Shown: in pieces, positions 16,413 to 24,482 of the stretch
How the letters are laid out: each line of letters opens with the position of its first letter
How positions within the stretch are numbered: position 1 is the first letter of the stretch
Source: Mycolicibacterium holsaticum DSM 44478 = JCM 12374
GTDB lineage: Bacteria > Actinomycetota > Actinomycetes > Mycobacteriales > Mycobacteriaceae
Assembly (NCBI RefSeq): GCF_019645835.1
Contig: NZ_CP080998.1
Span: forward strand, 682,001-746,000
Reading direction: 5' to 3'
DNA: 64,000 nt
Notes under the pieces: model-generated
What the model saw: only the letters and a program-made list of their open reading frames with translations
What the model was told of the DNA's origin: nothing
Database searches by the model: none
Translations under genes and position numbers: made by a program

Positions 16413-17533
16413 TGCGGACCGAGCTGTGTGACCGCTTCGGCATCGACTATCCGATCTTCGTCTTCACGCCATCGGAGAAGGTGGCGGCCGCGGTCAGCAA
16501 GGCCGGCGGGCTCGGCGTGCTGGGCTGCGTGCGTTTCAACGACGCCGACGACCTCGAGAGCGTCCTGCAGTGGATGGACGAGAACACCGACGGCAGACCG
16601 TACGGCGTCGATATCGTGATGCCGGCCAAGGTGCCGCAGGAGGGCTCCGCGGTCGACATCGACAAGCTCATCCCGCAGAGCCACCGCGAGTTCGTCGACA
16701 AAACCCTTGTCGATCTTGGTGTTCCGCCGCTGCCCGATGACGACGCGCGCAACGAAGGGGTGCTCGGCTGGCTGCACTCGGTGGCCCGCTCACACGTCGA
16801 GGTCGCGCTGCGGCACCCCATCAAGCTGATCGCCAATGCACTCGGTTCGCCGCCACGGGACGTCATCGACCAGGCCCACGCGGCCGGTGTTCCGGTGGCG
16901 GCGCTGGCGGGCAGCGCCAAACATGCGCAGCGCCATGTCGAGAACGGGGTGGACATCGTTGTCGCCCAAGGCCATGAGGCGGGCGGCCACACCGGTGAGA
17001 TCGGTTCGGTGGTGCTGTGGCCGGAGATCGTCGACGCCGTTTCCGACCGAGCACCTGTGCTGGCGGCCGGCGGTATCGGCACCGGACGGCAGGTGGCCGC
17101 GGCGTTGGCGCTCGGCGCGTCCGGGGTGTGGATGGGTTCGGCGTTCCTGACCGCGGCCGAATACGACCTCGGCCACCGCAATCCGAGCGGCGTTTCGACG
17201 ATCCAGCAGGCGCTGCTGCGCGCGGAGTCCAGCGACACCGTGCGGCGGCGCATCTACACCGGCAAACCCGCGCGGCTGCTGAAGAGCAAGTGGACCGACG
17301 CCTGGGATGCGCCCGACGCGCCGGAGCCGCTGCCGATGCCGCTGCAGAACATCCTGGTGTCCGAGGCGCATCAGCGGATGAACGCCTCGGACAACCCCGA
17401 CACCGTGGCGATGCCGGTGGGCCAGATCGTCGGCAGGATGAACGAGATCCGCCCGGTCGCCGAGATCATCGCCGAACTGGTTGAGGGTTTCGAGGCCGCC
17501 ACCCGCCGCCTCGACGACATCCGCGGTGACTAG
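16412..17533 (+). CDS. Nitronate monooxygenase/2-nitropropane dioxygenase-family flavoprotein
   Basis: The 373-aa FMN-dependent TIM-barrel protein belongs to the NMO/NPD family, which also includes IpdC and enoyl reductases. The N-terminal RFGIDYPIFVFT and GGLGVLGCVRF, the VAQGHEAGGHTGEIG motif and the phosphate-binding APVLAAGGIGTG and GASGVWMGSAF are diagnostic. The reaction here is unknown. Its ATG overlaps the fadD19 stop, so it is expected to act on a sterol-derived CoA ester or remove a toxic by-product. It ends convergently with the LpqN-like gene, the two TAG codons overlapping at CTAG. Confidence 0.88.
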   Translation: MRTELCDRFGIDYPIFVFTPSEKVAAAVSKAGGLGVLGCVRFNDADDLESVLQWMDENTDGRPYGVDIVMPAKVPQEGSAVDIDKLIPQSHREFVDKTLVDLGVPPLPDDDARNEGVLGWLHSVARSHVEVALRHPIKLIANALGSPPRDVIDQAHAAGVPVAALAGSAKHAQRHVENGVDIVVAQGHEAGGHTGEIGSVVLWPEIVDAVSDRAPVLAAGGIGTGRQVAAALALGASGVWMGSAFLTAAEYDLGHRNPSGVSTIQQALLRAESSDTVRRRIYTGKPARLLKSKWTDAWDAPDAPEPLPMPLQNILVSEAHQRMNASDNPDTVAMPVGQIVGRMNEIRPVAEIIAELVEGFEAATRRLDDIRGD

Positions 17534-18219
17534 AAGCTGATCGTGGTCTGATCGTCGATCACAGTGGTTGCGGCGCCGACGATCTCGGCCTGGCTGACCA
17601 ACCCGTCGGCGTTGAGCTGCAACACGTACAGCCCGTCGTCGCCGGGGATGACGACCGTCTTCTGTGCGACGACCTTCGTCTTACCCTCCGAGTCCCACGT
17701 GCCGCCCAGCTGGTAGGCCGGGTAGTCGCCGAGCGAACTGGCCTCGCCCTCGTTCAAGGGGCTCCAGCCGGGCAGGTTCTGCAGCTCGCCTGGCGCAAGG
17801 TGGATGATGGCCTGCGGTTCGACGTCTCCGGTCAGCTTCGACACCAGCGCGACGATGCTCGGGGTGTACTCGGCGGCCTCCGGACCCGTGTAGATGATGG
17901 CGCGGTACGCCCACTCCGGCGTGCTGTCACCCGCGTCCTCCCACCCTGAGGGCACTGGCAGATCGAGGACGGGCGCGCCGGGATCGCCCCGCTTGACCGG
18001 GGTTTCCTGGATGCCGTGCTCGGCGATGTAGCTTGCGATCGTGGGGTGCGGTCCCGGTGCGTCCCCCTCGCGTGGCGCGATGCGAGCCGTCGACGGCGCC
18101 GCCGCCGGTGCGCTGGTCGCCGGCTCGGTCGCGGTGTCACCGCCCGACCCGCAGCCCGTCAACACCAGTCCCAATGCCGTGACCATTACGGCGGTCCCCG
18201 AGATCGCCGTGGCTCCCAT
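17530..18219 (-). CDS. LpqN/LpqT-family lipoprotein
   Basis: The 229-aa protein has a signal peptide ending in lipobox LTGC (C23), an Ala/Thr/Pro linker and an LpqN-type domain (from about residue 75: PVLDLPVPSGWED, PSIVALVSKLTGDV, QAIIHLAPGELQNLPGW). LpqN-family lipoproteins are mycobacterial envelope proteins linked to mycolate and host interaction. ATG 18219 was preferred over the 22-residue longer frame because the signal peptide starts there. It is not coupled to neighbours; its promoter must lie in 18220-18332, where no KstR-type box is visible. Confidence 0.85.
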   Translation of the reverse strand: MGATAISGTAVMVTALGLVLTGCGSGGDTATEPATSAPAAAPSTARIAPREGDAPGPHPTIASYIAEHGIQETPVKRGDPGAPVLDLPVPSGWEDAGDSTPEWAYRAIIYTGPEAAEYTPSIVALVSKLTGDVEPQAIIHLAPGELQNLPGWSPLNEGEASSLGDYPAYQLGGTWDSEGKTKVVAQKTVVIPGDDGLYVLQLNADGLVSQAEIVGAATTVIDDQTTISF

Positions 18220-18332
18220 AAGTGGCTCCCGTCTGCCCAGGTCGGTGTCAGCAAAGAGAGACCAACAGCCGATCAAGCTGGACAAAGTATATTCATCACG
18301 CTCAACGCGAGAACGGCAAATTTTCTCGGGCG

Positions 18333-19868
18333 TCAGCGAATTGGATACACCGGGTCAGCGCAGTCGAGACCCTCGGCGGCCAGGTGACGCTTGACGACCT
18401 TGAACGTCTCGGTGCGGGGGAGTGCGGGGCTGACCCTGACGAACGACGGCCACTGCTTCGGACCCAGATCGGGTTGCTCGGCCAGAAACCTCCGGAACGC
18501 GTCGGGGTCGAACGCGGCGCCCTCGGCCAGCGTCAGCGCGGCCATCACCTGATCGCCGACATCGGGTGCCGGGATGCCGTACACCGCCACCTCGACCACG
18601 TCGGGATGGCGCAGCAGCACCCGCTCGATCGGCGCCGAGCCGAGGTTCTCCCCGTCGACCCGCATCCAATCGCCGAGCCGTCCCGCGAAGTACGCGTAGC
18701 CGTTCTCGTCGCGATAGGCCAAATCGCCGCTGTGATATACCCCGCCGCGCATCCGCTCGGCGTCGGCCTGCGGGTCGTTGTAGTAGCCCTCGAAACGTCC
18801 GGCGTCCGAGACGTTCACCAACTCGCCGGTCACTCCCGTCGGGCACGGTCGCCCGGTGTCGACGTCGACGATCTCGGTGCCGGGCGGCAGCGGGCCGAGC
18901 GCACCAGGCGGGGTGTCGGGTGTGCTGGCGATCGCGATGCCGCCTTCAGTCGACCCGAACCCGTCCATCACGACCGTGTCGAACCGCCGCGCGAACCGCT
19001 GCACATCGGCAGGGGCGCCCTCGTTGCCGTACACCGCCCGCAGCGGGTTGTCCGCGTCGTCGGGACGTTCGGGGGTGGCCAGGATGTAGGACAACGGCTT
19101 GCCGACATAGTTGGCGTATGTCGCGCCGTACCGGCGTACGTCCGGCAGGAACTGGGACGCAGAGAACTTGCGGCGCAACGCAAGCGAGCCTCGCGATGCC
19201 AGTGCGACGGACCAGCCGACGAGCACTGCGTTGGAATGGAACAGCGGCATCGCGACGTAGCACACGTCGCCGGGGCCCAGCTCGAACCGACCGGTCATGG
19301 TCACCCCGGCGATCGCGACCTTGCCCTGGCTGCATTTGACGGCCTTGGGATCACCGCTGGTGCCCGACGTGTAGATCAGCATGAACAGATCGGTCGGTTC
19401 GGCGTCGTAGGCGTGCACCGGTTCGCCGGCGTACGCGGCCATCTCCTTGGCCCACTGCGGCGAGTCGACGTCGACGTGCTCGATGTCGCCGAGCATGTCG
19501 GTGAAGGCCGAATCGGCCAGCACCACTTGGCAATCGGCACGGGTGATATCACGCTGCAGCGCCGCGCCGCGGCGCACCGGGTTGAGGCCCACCGGCACGA
19601 TGCCCGTCAGCCCGGCGGCCACCAGCAGCGCCGAGAACACCGGGGTGTTCTGCATCAGCACGCCGACGTGGGGCGGCCGGTCAGGGTCCATCCGCGCCCG
19701 TAGCGCGGCGGCCAGCGCCGCGCCGTGCCTGAGGTGATCTCGCCAGCTGACGAACGAGACTGAGGCCTTTTCTCTTCGCGCAAGCGGCTCATCGGCGAAA
19801 TACACCCCGCGGTCGTCGACGTCGGCCAGCGGCCTCAGCAGCGCCGCGACGGTGGGCAGTTCGCTCAC
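18333..19868 (-). CDS. fadD17: Acyl-CoA synthetase FadD17
   Basis: FadD17 (CasI type) is a steroid-side-chain CoA ligase; the Rhodococcus enzyme prefers shortened C5 side chains. Motifs: P-loop YTSGTSGDPKAVK, DGFGSTEGG, and the hinge GRLGDWMRVDGENLGSAPIE. The 511 aa agree with Rv3506. It starts with GTG 19868, 2 bp after the fadE27 stop. Near the N-terminus, codons for ADEPLARREK contain a copy of the repeat that forms bridging mini-ORFs elsewhere (19772-19792), with one extra base. The segment looks like a small in-frame insertion relative to related ligases, but that needs an alignment. Confidence 0.9.
   Translation of the reverse strand: MSELPTVAALLRPLADVDDRGVYFADEPLARREKASVSFVSWRDHLRHGAALAAALRARMDPDRPPHVGVLMQNTPVFSALLVAAGLTGIVPVGLNPVRRGAALQRDITRADCQVVLADSAFTDMLGDIEHVDVDSPQWAKEMAAYAGEPVHAYDAEPTDLFMLIYTSGTSGDPKAVKCSQGKVAIAGVTMTGRFELGPGDVCYVAMPLFHSNAVLVGWSVALASRGSLALRRKFSASQFLPDVRRYGATYANYVGKPLSYILATPERPDDADNPLRAVYGNEGAPADVQRFARRFDTVVMDGFGSTEGGIAIASTPDTPPGALGPLPPGTEIVDVDTGRPCPTGVTGELVNVSDAGRFEGYYNDPQADAERMRGGVYHSGDLAYRDENGYAYFAGRLGDWMRVDGENLGSAPIERVLLRHPDVVEVAVYGIPAPDVGDQVMAALTLAEGAAFDPDAFRRFLAEQPDLGPKQWPSFVRVSPALPRTETFKVVKRHLAAEGLDCADPVYPIR
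19772..19792 (-). repeat. Repeat copy inside fadD17 coding region
   Basis: ATGAGCCGCTTGCGCGAAGAG differs from the ltp4-ltp3 junction copy (ATGAGCGCTTGCGCGAAGAG) by a single inserted C. It is read within fadD17 in a different frame, encoding part of ADEPLARREK, and does not form a short bridging ORF. Confidence 0.6.
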
Positions 19869-19870
19869 GG

Positions 19871-20971
19871 CTAGGCCGGGGAGTCCGCCAACTCCCTGCC
19901 GATGCGAAGCAACTGTCCAGTCGCGCTGCCGACCGCGAACTCGACCTGCTTGGCCGCCAGGAAGTACCGGTGCACCGGGTGGTCGGTGTCGATACCGACG
20001 CCGCCGTGCACGTGCACCGCGGTGTGCGCCACGCGGTGGCCGGCCTCGGCGGCCCAGAACGCCGCGGTGTTGACCTCGACCTCGGACGGAATGTTCTCAG
20101 CGAGCCGCCACGCCGCCTGGGTCAGCGTCAGGCGCAGCGCCTTGACGTCGATATAGCCGTCGGCCAGCCGCGCCGACACGGCCTGGAAGCTGCCGATCGG
20201 GCGGTCGAACTGCTCGCGCTCGCGTGCGTACCCGGCGGTGAGTTCCAACGCACGCTCGACCACGCCGAGCTGGAATGCGCTGCGGCCCAACGTGGCTCGG
20301 GTGGTCACCCAGGACGGCACCTCGTCACCACCCACGGCGCGCTCGCTGTCGATCTCCACGCCCTGCAGCTGCAGATGCCCGATGCTGCCGTGCCCGGTGG
20401 TGTCGAGCGACTCGACCGTCACCCCGGCGTCATCGGATGCGACGACGAACAGCTTTGTCCCGGAGTCGGTTTCGGCCGGGACCAGGAACGCGTCGGCGAC
20501 CGGCCCGTAGGGCACCTGCGTCCGCGACCCGGTGAGCCGGTATCGGCCCGACCCCGACGACTGCGCCCGCACCGGGCCGTCACCCATCTCGCCGTCGAGC
20601 GCGACGGTGAGGATCTTCTGACCATTGACCGCGGGCGCCGCCCACTGCTGTCGCAGGCCCTCGGAGCCGAACGCCGCCAGGGCGCCCGCGCCGAGCACCA
20701 CCGATTCGAGGTAGGGCACCGCTGCCATCTGCCTGCCCAGTGCGGTGAGCACGGCGACCTGCTCGAGCACGCCGAACCCGCCGCCGCCCACCGTCTCCGG
20801 CGCGGCGGCCGAGAGCACATCGGCCTCGATCAGTTTGGCCCACAGGTCGCGGTCGAACCGTTCGTCGAGGCCGTCGAGCTCACGCTGGTGCTCGGGCGTG
20901 CACACCGAGTCGACGATGGTGCGCACCAGCCCGCCGAGGTCGTCGGAGGCTTCGGTTGTCTTGAAGTCCAT
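19871..20971 (-). CDS. fadE27: Acyl-CoA dehydrogenase subunit FadE27 (ChsE5)
   Basis: FadE27 is the second subunit of the alpha2beta2 steroid acyl-CoA dehydrogenase FadE26-FadE27 (ChsE4-ChsE5), which desaturates the cholesterol side-chain CoA ester. The 366-aa protein has the ACAD fold (GVVERALELTAGYAREREQFDRPIGSFQAV and the C-terminal HVHGGVGIDTDHPVHRYF, in parts). In the heteromer, FadE26 carries the catalytic base, and this subunit mainly helps build the FAD site. It lies 11 bp after fadE26 with AGGA as ribosome site and 2 bp before fadD17. Confidence 0.92.
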   Translation of the reverse strand: MDFKTTEASDDLGGLVRTIVDSVCTPEHQRELDGLDERFDRDLWAKLIEADVLSAAAPETVGGGGFGVLEQVAVLTALGRQMAAVPYLESVVLGAGALAAFGSEGLRQQWAAPAVNGQKILTVALDGEMGDGPVRAQSSGSGRYRLTGSRTQVPYGPVADAFLVPAETDSGTKLFVVASDDAGVTVESLDTTGHGSIGHLQLQGVEIDSERAVGGDEVPSWVTTRATLGRSAFQLGVVERALELTAGYAREREQFDRPIGSFQAVSARLADGYIDVKALRLTLTQAAWRLAENIPSEVEVNTAAFWAAEAGHRVAHTAVHVHGGVGIDTDHPVHRYFLAAKQVEFAVGSATGQLLRIGRELADSPA

Positions 20972-20982
20972 GGGATCCGTCC

Positions 20983-22164
20983 TTACCGGTTCACTCTGGG
21001 CAGGCCCAACGCGACCATCCCGATGATGTCGCGTTGGATCTCGTTGGTTCCGCCGCCGAAGGTCAGGATCAGGCAGCTGCGGTGCATCCGTTCGACCCGG
21101 CCACGCAGCAGCGCACCGGGCGAACCCGGCCGCAGGGTGGCCGCGGTGCCGAGCACCTCCATCAGCAGCCGGTAGGCCTCGGTCGCCAGTTCCGTGCCGT
21201 AGACCTTGGCCGCCGACGCGTCAGCGGGGGACGGTGCGGCATCCTCAGTGGAGGCCAGCTCCCAGTTGATCAGCTTGAGCACCTCGGCCTTGGCGTGCAC
21301 GCGGGCGAGGTTGAGCTGCACCCATTCGGAATCGATCAGCCGGTTGCCGTGCACGTCCTTAACGTTCTGCGCCCACTCGCGCACCCCGTTGAGCGCCAAG
21401 AAGATCGGCTGGGCCGACACCAGGGCGACCCGCTCGTGGTTGAGCTGGTTGGTGACCAGCTTCCAGCCGGCGTTCTCCTCGCCCACCAGGTTCGTCGCGG
21501 GCACCCGCACGTCCTGGTAGTAGGTGGCGCTGGTGTCGACGCCGGCCATGGTGTGCACCGGGGTCCAGGAGAAGCCCTCGGCGGTGGTCGGCACGATCAG
21601 CATCGAGATGCCGCGGTGCTTCTTGGCCTCCGGGTTGGTCCGCACCGCCAGCCAGACGTAATCGGCGTAGGCGATCAGGCTGGTCCACATCTTCTGGCCG
21701 TTGATCACATAGTCGTCGCCGTCCCGCACGGCGGTGGTGCGCAGCGCGGCGAGGTCGGTGCCCGCACCCGGTTCGGAGTAACCGATCGAGAAATGCAGAT
21801 CGCCGGAGGCGATCTTGGGCAGATAGAACTTCTTCTGCTCGTCGGTGCCGAACGCCATGATCGTCGGCGCGACGCTGTTGATGGTCAGAAACGGGACCGG
21901 GACGTTGGCGAGCGCGGCCTCGTCGTTGAAGATCAGCCCGTCCATCGGCGGGCGCTCCTGACCGCCGAACTCCTTGGGCCAGCTCAACGTCAGCCAGCCG
22001 TCCTTGCCCATCTGGGCAACGGTCTCGCGGTAGACGTTGCCGCGGCCCATCTCGCCGTCGTTGGACGCCAGCGACTCAGCGCGCTCGGGCGTCATGAGCT
22101 TGGTGAAGTACGCACGCAGTTCGCGACGTAGCTCCTCCTGTTCAGGGGTGTAGCCGATCCGCAT
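20983..22164 (-). CDS. fadE26: Acyl-CoA dehydrogenase subunit FadE26 (ChsE4)
   Basis: FadE26 pairs with FadE27 to make the flavoprotein that introduces the alpha-beta double bond into the 26-oyl-CoA side chain. The 393-aa protein shows FAD and substrate segments GYSEPGAGTDLAALRT, GQKMWTSLIAYADYVWLAVR and ILTFGGGTNEIQRDIIG. ATG 22164 was chosen because MRIGYTPEQEELRRELR is the usual N-terminus; the frame continues upstream for 35 unconserved codons that cross the operator. The KstR-type box lies 67 bp upstream. It is the first gene of fadE26-fadE27-fadD17. Confidence 0.93.
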   Translation of the reverse strand: MRIGYTPEQEELRRELRAYFTKLMTPERAESLASNDGEMGRGNVYRETVAQMGKDGWLTLSWPKEFGGQERPPMDGLIFNDEAALANVPVPFLTINSVAPTIMAFGTDEQKKFYLPKIASGDLHFSIGYSEPGAGTDLAALRTTAVRDGDDYVINGQKMWTSLIAYADYVWLAVRTNPEAKKHRGISMLIVPTTAEGFSWTPVHTMAGVDTSATYYQDVRVPATNLVGEENAGWKLVTNQLNHERVALVSAQPIFLALNGVREWAQNVKDVHGNRLIDSEWVQLNLARVHAKAEVLKLINWELASTEDAAPSPADASAAKVYGTELATEAYRLLMEVLGTAATLRPGSPGALLRGRVERMHRSCLILTFGGGTNEIQRDIIGMVALGLPRVNR

Positions 22165-22230
22165 TGCGTCGTCCTCACTAATCTGCGCGCCGTAGTCTGG
22201 GTGCCTGTGCACCCTGAGCTCATTTCCGGT

Positions 22231-22244
22231 TGTAACACGTTCTA
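22231..22244. promoter_or_regulatory. KstR-type operator between fadE26 and fdxD
   Basis: TGTAACACGTTCTA fits TnnAACnnGTTnnA and is identical to the fadD19 box. It sits between the divergent fadE26 (67 bp) and fdxD (46 bp) starts. Confidence 0.85.
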
Positions 22245-22289
22245 GTCTGGTGGTCCAGGGTGGAGGCACCTGAGTGGCAGGAGGTTGTC

Positions 22290-22481
22290 ATGCGAGTGGA
22301 AGTCGATCGTGACCGGTGTGAGGGTAACGCGATCTGTGTGGGAATCGACCCGGAGCTGTTCGAGCTCGACGACGAAGATTATGCCGTGGTGAAGATCGAC
22401 CCGGTCCCCGCCGACCACGAGGAGCGCGCCGAGCAGGCCATTGCCGAATGCCCGCGCGCCGCCCTGAAACGCCGAGACTAG
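22290..22481 (+). CDS. fdxD: Ferredoxin FdxD
   Basis: The 63-aa ferredoxin is of the small single-cluster type. Cluster ligands are C10 and C16 in CEGNAIC and C54 in ECPRAAL. The second position of the usual four-Cys pattern is N13, so a [3Fe-4S] or a variable-ligand cluster is expected. Such ferredoxins feed electrons to P450s, and Cyp142 in the same regulon is a plausible client. ATG 22290 follows a clear CAGGAGG ribosome site; the frame continues upstream without family character. hsd4A follows 13 bp downstream. Confidence 0.93.
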   Translation: MRVEVDRDRCEGNAICVGIDPELFELDDEDYAVVKIDPVPADHEERAEQAIAECPRAALKRRD

Positions 22482-22494
22482 AGGTATTCATAAA

Positions 22495-23421
22495 TTGACG
22501 ACTGAGCATTCCGCAACCGATCTGTCCGGACGCGTCGCGGTGGTGACCGGTGCCGCGGCCGGGCTGGGCCGCGCGGAGGCCATCGGCCTCGCCAAGGCCG
22601 GTGCGACGATCGTGGTCAACGACATCGCCCCTGCGCTGGACAAATCCGATGTCGTCGACGAGATCGTCGCCGCCGGCGCCAAGGCCGTGGCGGTGGCCGG
22701 CGACATCTCGGCGCGGTCGACGGCCGACGAGCTGGTCGAGACCGCCGACGGGCTCGGCGGGTTGAGCATCGTCGTCAACAACGCCGGCATCACCCGCGAC
22801 CGGATGCTGTTCAACATGTCCGACGAGGACTGGGACGCGGTGATCGCCGTGCACCTGCGGGGCCACTTTCTGCTGACCCGTAACGCGGCCACCTATTGGC
22901 GCAGTAAAGCCAAGGCCGGTGGAGAGGACGGGGCCGGCAAGGTCTACGGCCGGGTCATCAACACCTCCTCGGAGGCGGGGCTGGTGGGCCCGGTCGGTCA
23001 GGCCAACTACGGTGCGGCCAAAGCCGGCATCACGGCGCTGACGTTGTCGATGGCCCGGGCGCTGGAACGCTACGGGGTGCGCGCCAACGCGATCGCACCG
23101 CGGGCCCGTACGGCGATGACGGCCGACGTATTCGGCGATGCACCCGAACTCGCCGACGGGCAGGTTGATCCGTTGTCGCCCGCGCACGTCGTGAAACTCG
23201 TCCGGTTCCTGGCTTCCCCGGCATCGGAAGGGGTCAACGGACAGCTGTTCATCGTCTACGGTCCCACGGTGACGCTGGTGGCAGCGCCGACGGTCGAAGC
23301 GCAGTTCACTGCGCAGGCCGACGCATGGGACACGACGGAATTGTCGACCACATTGCATAACTACTTTGCTGGCCGGGATCCGGGCCGGAGTTTCTCGGCC
23401 ACCGAACTGATGGGTCAATAG
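22495..23421 (+). CDS. hsd4A: Hsd4A, steroid 17-beta-/side-chain hydroxyacyl-CoA dehydrogenase
   Basis: Hsd4A is an NAD-dependent SDR related to the dehydrogenase part of peroxisomal multifunctional enzyme 2. It oxidises the hydroxyacyl-CoA of the sterol side chain. The cofactor motif is TGAAAGLGRAEA, the NNAG is NNAGITRD, and the catalytic residues are S in NTSSEAGLVG and the YGAAK Tyr-Lys. The protein is 308 aa. The start must be TTG 22495: no ATG or GTG precedes the conserved N-terminus, and GAGG lies 10 bp upstream. It is co-transcribed with fdxD. Confidence 0.92.
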   Translation: MTTEHSATDLSGRVAVVTGAAAGLGRAEAIGLAKAGATIVVNDIAPALDKSDVVDEIVAAGAKAVAVAGDISARSTADELVETADGLGGLSIVVNNAGITRDRMLFNMSDEDWDAVIAVHLRGHFLLTRNAATYWRSKAKAGGEDGAGKVYGRVINTSSEAGLVGPVGQANYGAAKAGITALTLSMARALERYGVRANAIAPRARTAMTADVFGDAPELADGQVDPLSPAHVVKLVRFLASPASEGVNGQLFIVYGPTVTLVAAPTVEAQFTAQADAWDTTELSTTLHNYFAGRDPGRSFSATELMGQ

Positions 23422-23456
23422 GACCGAGGGTCTTTCAGAGAACCGGCCCAGGCCAC

Positions 23457-23470
23457 TAGAACACGTTCTA
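23457..23470. promoter_or_regulatory. KstR-type operator upstream of mce4 operon (distal box)
   Basis: TAGAACACGTTCTA fits TnnAACnnGTTnnA with perfect 6-bp arms. It lies 35 bp after hsd4A and about 215 bp before yrbE4A. Confidence 0.85.
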
Positions 23471-23545
23471 CAATGACGCAGGTCACACCGCCTCTGAGCA
23501 GGACATATATAACAGTTTGGCCTGTTTTTGCAGTTCTTTGACACT

Positions 23546-23559
23546 GCGAACTTGTTCTA
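23546..23559. promoter_or_regulatory. Second, imperfect KstR-type box upstream of yrbE4A
   Basis: GCGAACTTGTTCTA matches the AACnnGTTnnA core of the KstR motif but has G instead of T at the first position. It sits 76 bp downstream of the perfect box at 23457 and 126 bp before the yrbE4A start. A paired-site arrangement is possible. Confidence 0.5.
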
Positions 23560-23685
23560 GTTAGTATGAGCCGGCTCACTAAGAGCATCGCTTAGACCAG
23601 GGGTGGGAAGACCTCGGCGGCAAAGAGTTTGGAACTCTTCGCCAAAAAGGCATCCAGATCACCCATCGCCAGAATGGAGCCTAGG

Positions 23686-24450
23686 TTGATCGAACAGCTC
23701 GCGGCACCGGCTCGGGCCGTGGGCGGGTTCGTCGAAATGTCGTTCGACACTTTCGCCAAGATCTTCCGGCGTCCGTTTCAGTTCCGCGAGTTCCTCGAGC
23801 AGACGTGGATGATCGCGCGGGTCTCCCTGGTGCCGACGCTGTTGGTGGCAATCCCGTTCACGGTGCTGGTCGCGTTCACCCTCAACATCCTGCTCCGCGA
23901 GATCGGCGCTGCCGACCTGTCCGGCGCGGGCACGGCGTTCGGCACCATCACCCAGCTGGGCCCGGTCGTCACGGTGTTGGTGGTGGCGGGTGCGGGCGCC
24001 ACCGCGATCTGCGCCGACCTCGGTGCGCGCACCATCCGCGAGGAGATCGACGCGATGCGGGTACTGGGCATCGACCCGATCCAGCGCCTGGTGGTGCCGC
24101 GTGTGCTGGCGTCGACGTTCGTCGCGCTGCTGCTCAATGGCCTGGTGTGCCTCATCGGATTGTCCGGCGGGTACGTCTTCTCCGTCTTTCTGCAGGGGGT
24201 GAACCCCGGTGCCTTCATCAACGGCCTGACGGTGCTGACCGGGTTGGGTGAGCTCGTCATGGCCGAGATCAAGGCGCTGCTGTTCGGTGTCGTCGCCGGG
24301 CTGGTCGGGTGCTATCGCGGCCTGACGGTGAAGGGCGGGCCCAAGGGAGTGGGGGTCGCGGTCAACGAAACCGTCGTCTATGCGTTCATCTGCCTGTTCG
24401 TGATCAACGTGATCATGACGGCCGTCGGGGTCCGGGTGCTGGAGCGGTGA
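23686..24450 (+). CDS. yrbE4A: Mce4 ABC-type permease subunit YrbE4A
   Basis: YrbE proteins are MlaE-family integral membrane permeases of Mce lipid importers; Mce4 imports cholesterol. TTG 23686, 6 nt after GGAG, gives 254 aa, the same length as M. tuberculosis YrbE4A. ATG 23674 and TTG 23629 would only add residues without family character. The protein has five or six membrane segments (SLVPTLLVAIPFTVLVAFTL, GPVVTVLVVAGAGATAIC, VALLLNGLVCLIGLSGGYVF) and the MlaE loop TIREEIDAMRVLGIDP. The ATPase MceG is encoded elsewhere. Confidence 0.92.
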   Translation: MIEQLAAPARAVGGFVEMSFDTFAKIFRRPFQFREFLEQTWMIARVSLVPTLLVAIPFTVLVAFTLNILLREIGAADLSGAGTAFGTITQLGPVVTVLVVAGAGATAICADLGARTIREEIDAMRVLGIDPIQRLVVPRVLASTFVALLLNGLVCLIGLSGGYVFSVFLQGVNPGAFINGLTVLTGLGELVMAEIKALLFGVVAGLVGCYRGLTVKGGPKGVGVAVNETVVYAFICLFVINVIMTAVGVRVLER

Positions 24451-24482
24451 TGGGCGCTTGCGGGAAGTCCAGACGATCATGA
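24450..24482 (+). CDS. Bridging mini-ORF (MGACGKSRRS) between yrbE4A and yrbE4B
   Basis: The ATG overlaps the yrbE4A stop (TGATG) and the TGA overlaps the yrbE4B start (ATGA). The 10-codon peptide resembles those at the ltp4-ltp3 and mce4A-mce4B junctions (M-x-A-C-x-K/R-S). The DNA GGCGCTTGCGGGAAG is a diverged copy of the GCGCTTGCGCGAAG repeat, and GGGAAG can serve as a ribosome site for yrbE4B. Confidence 0.45.
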   Translation: MGACGKSRRS

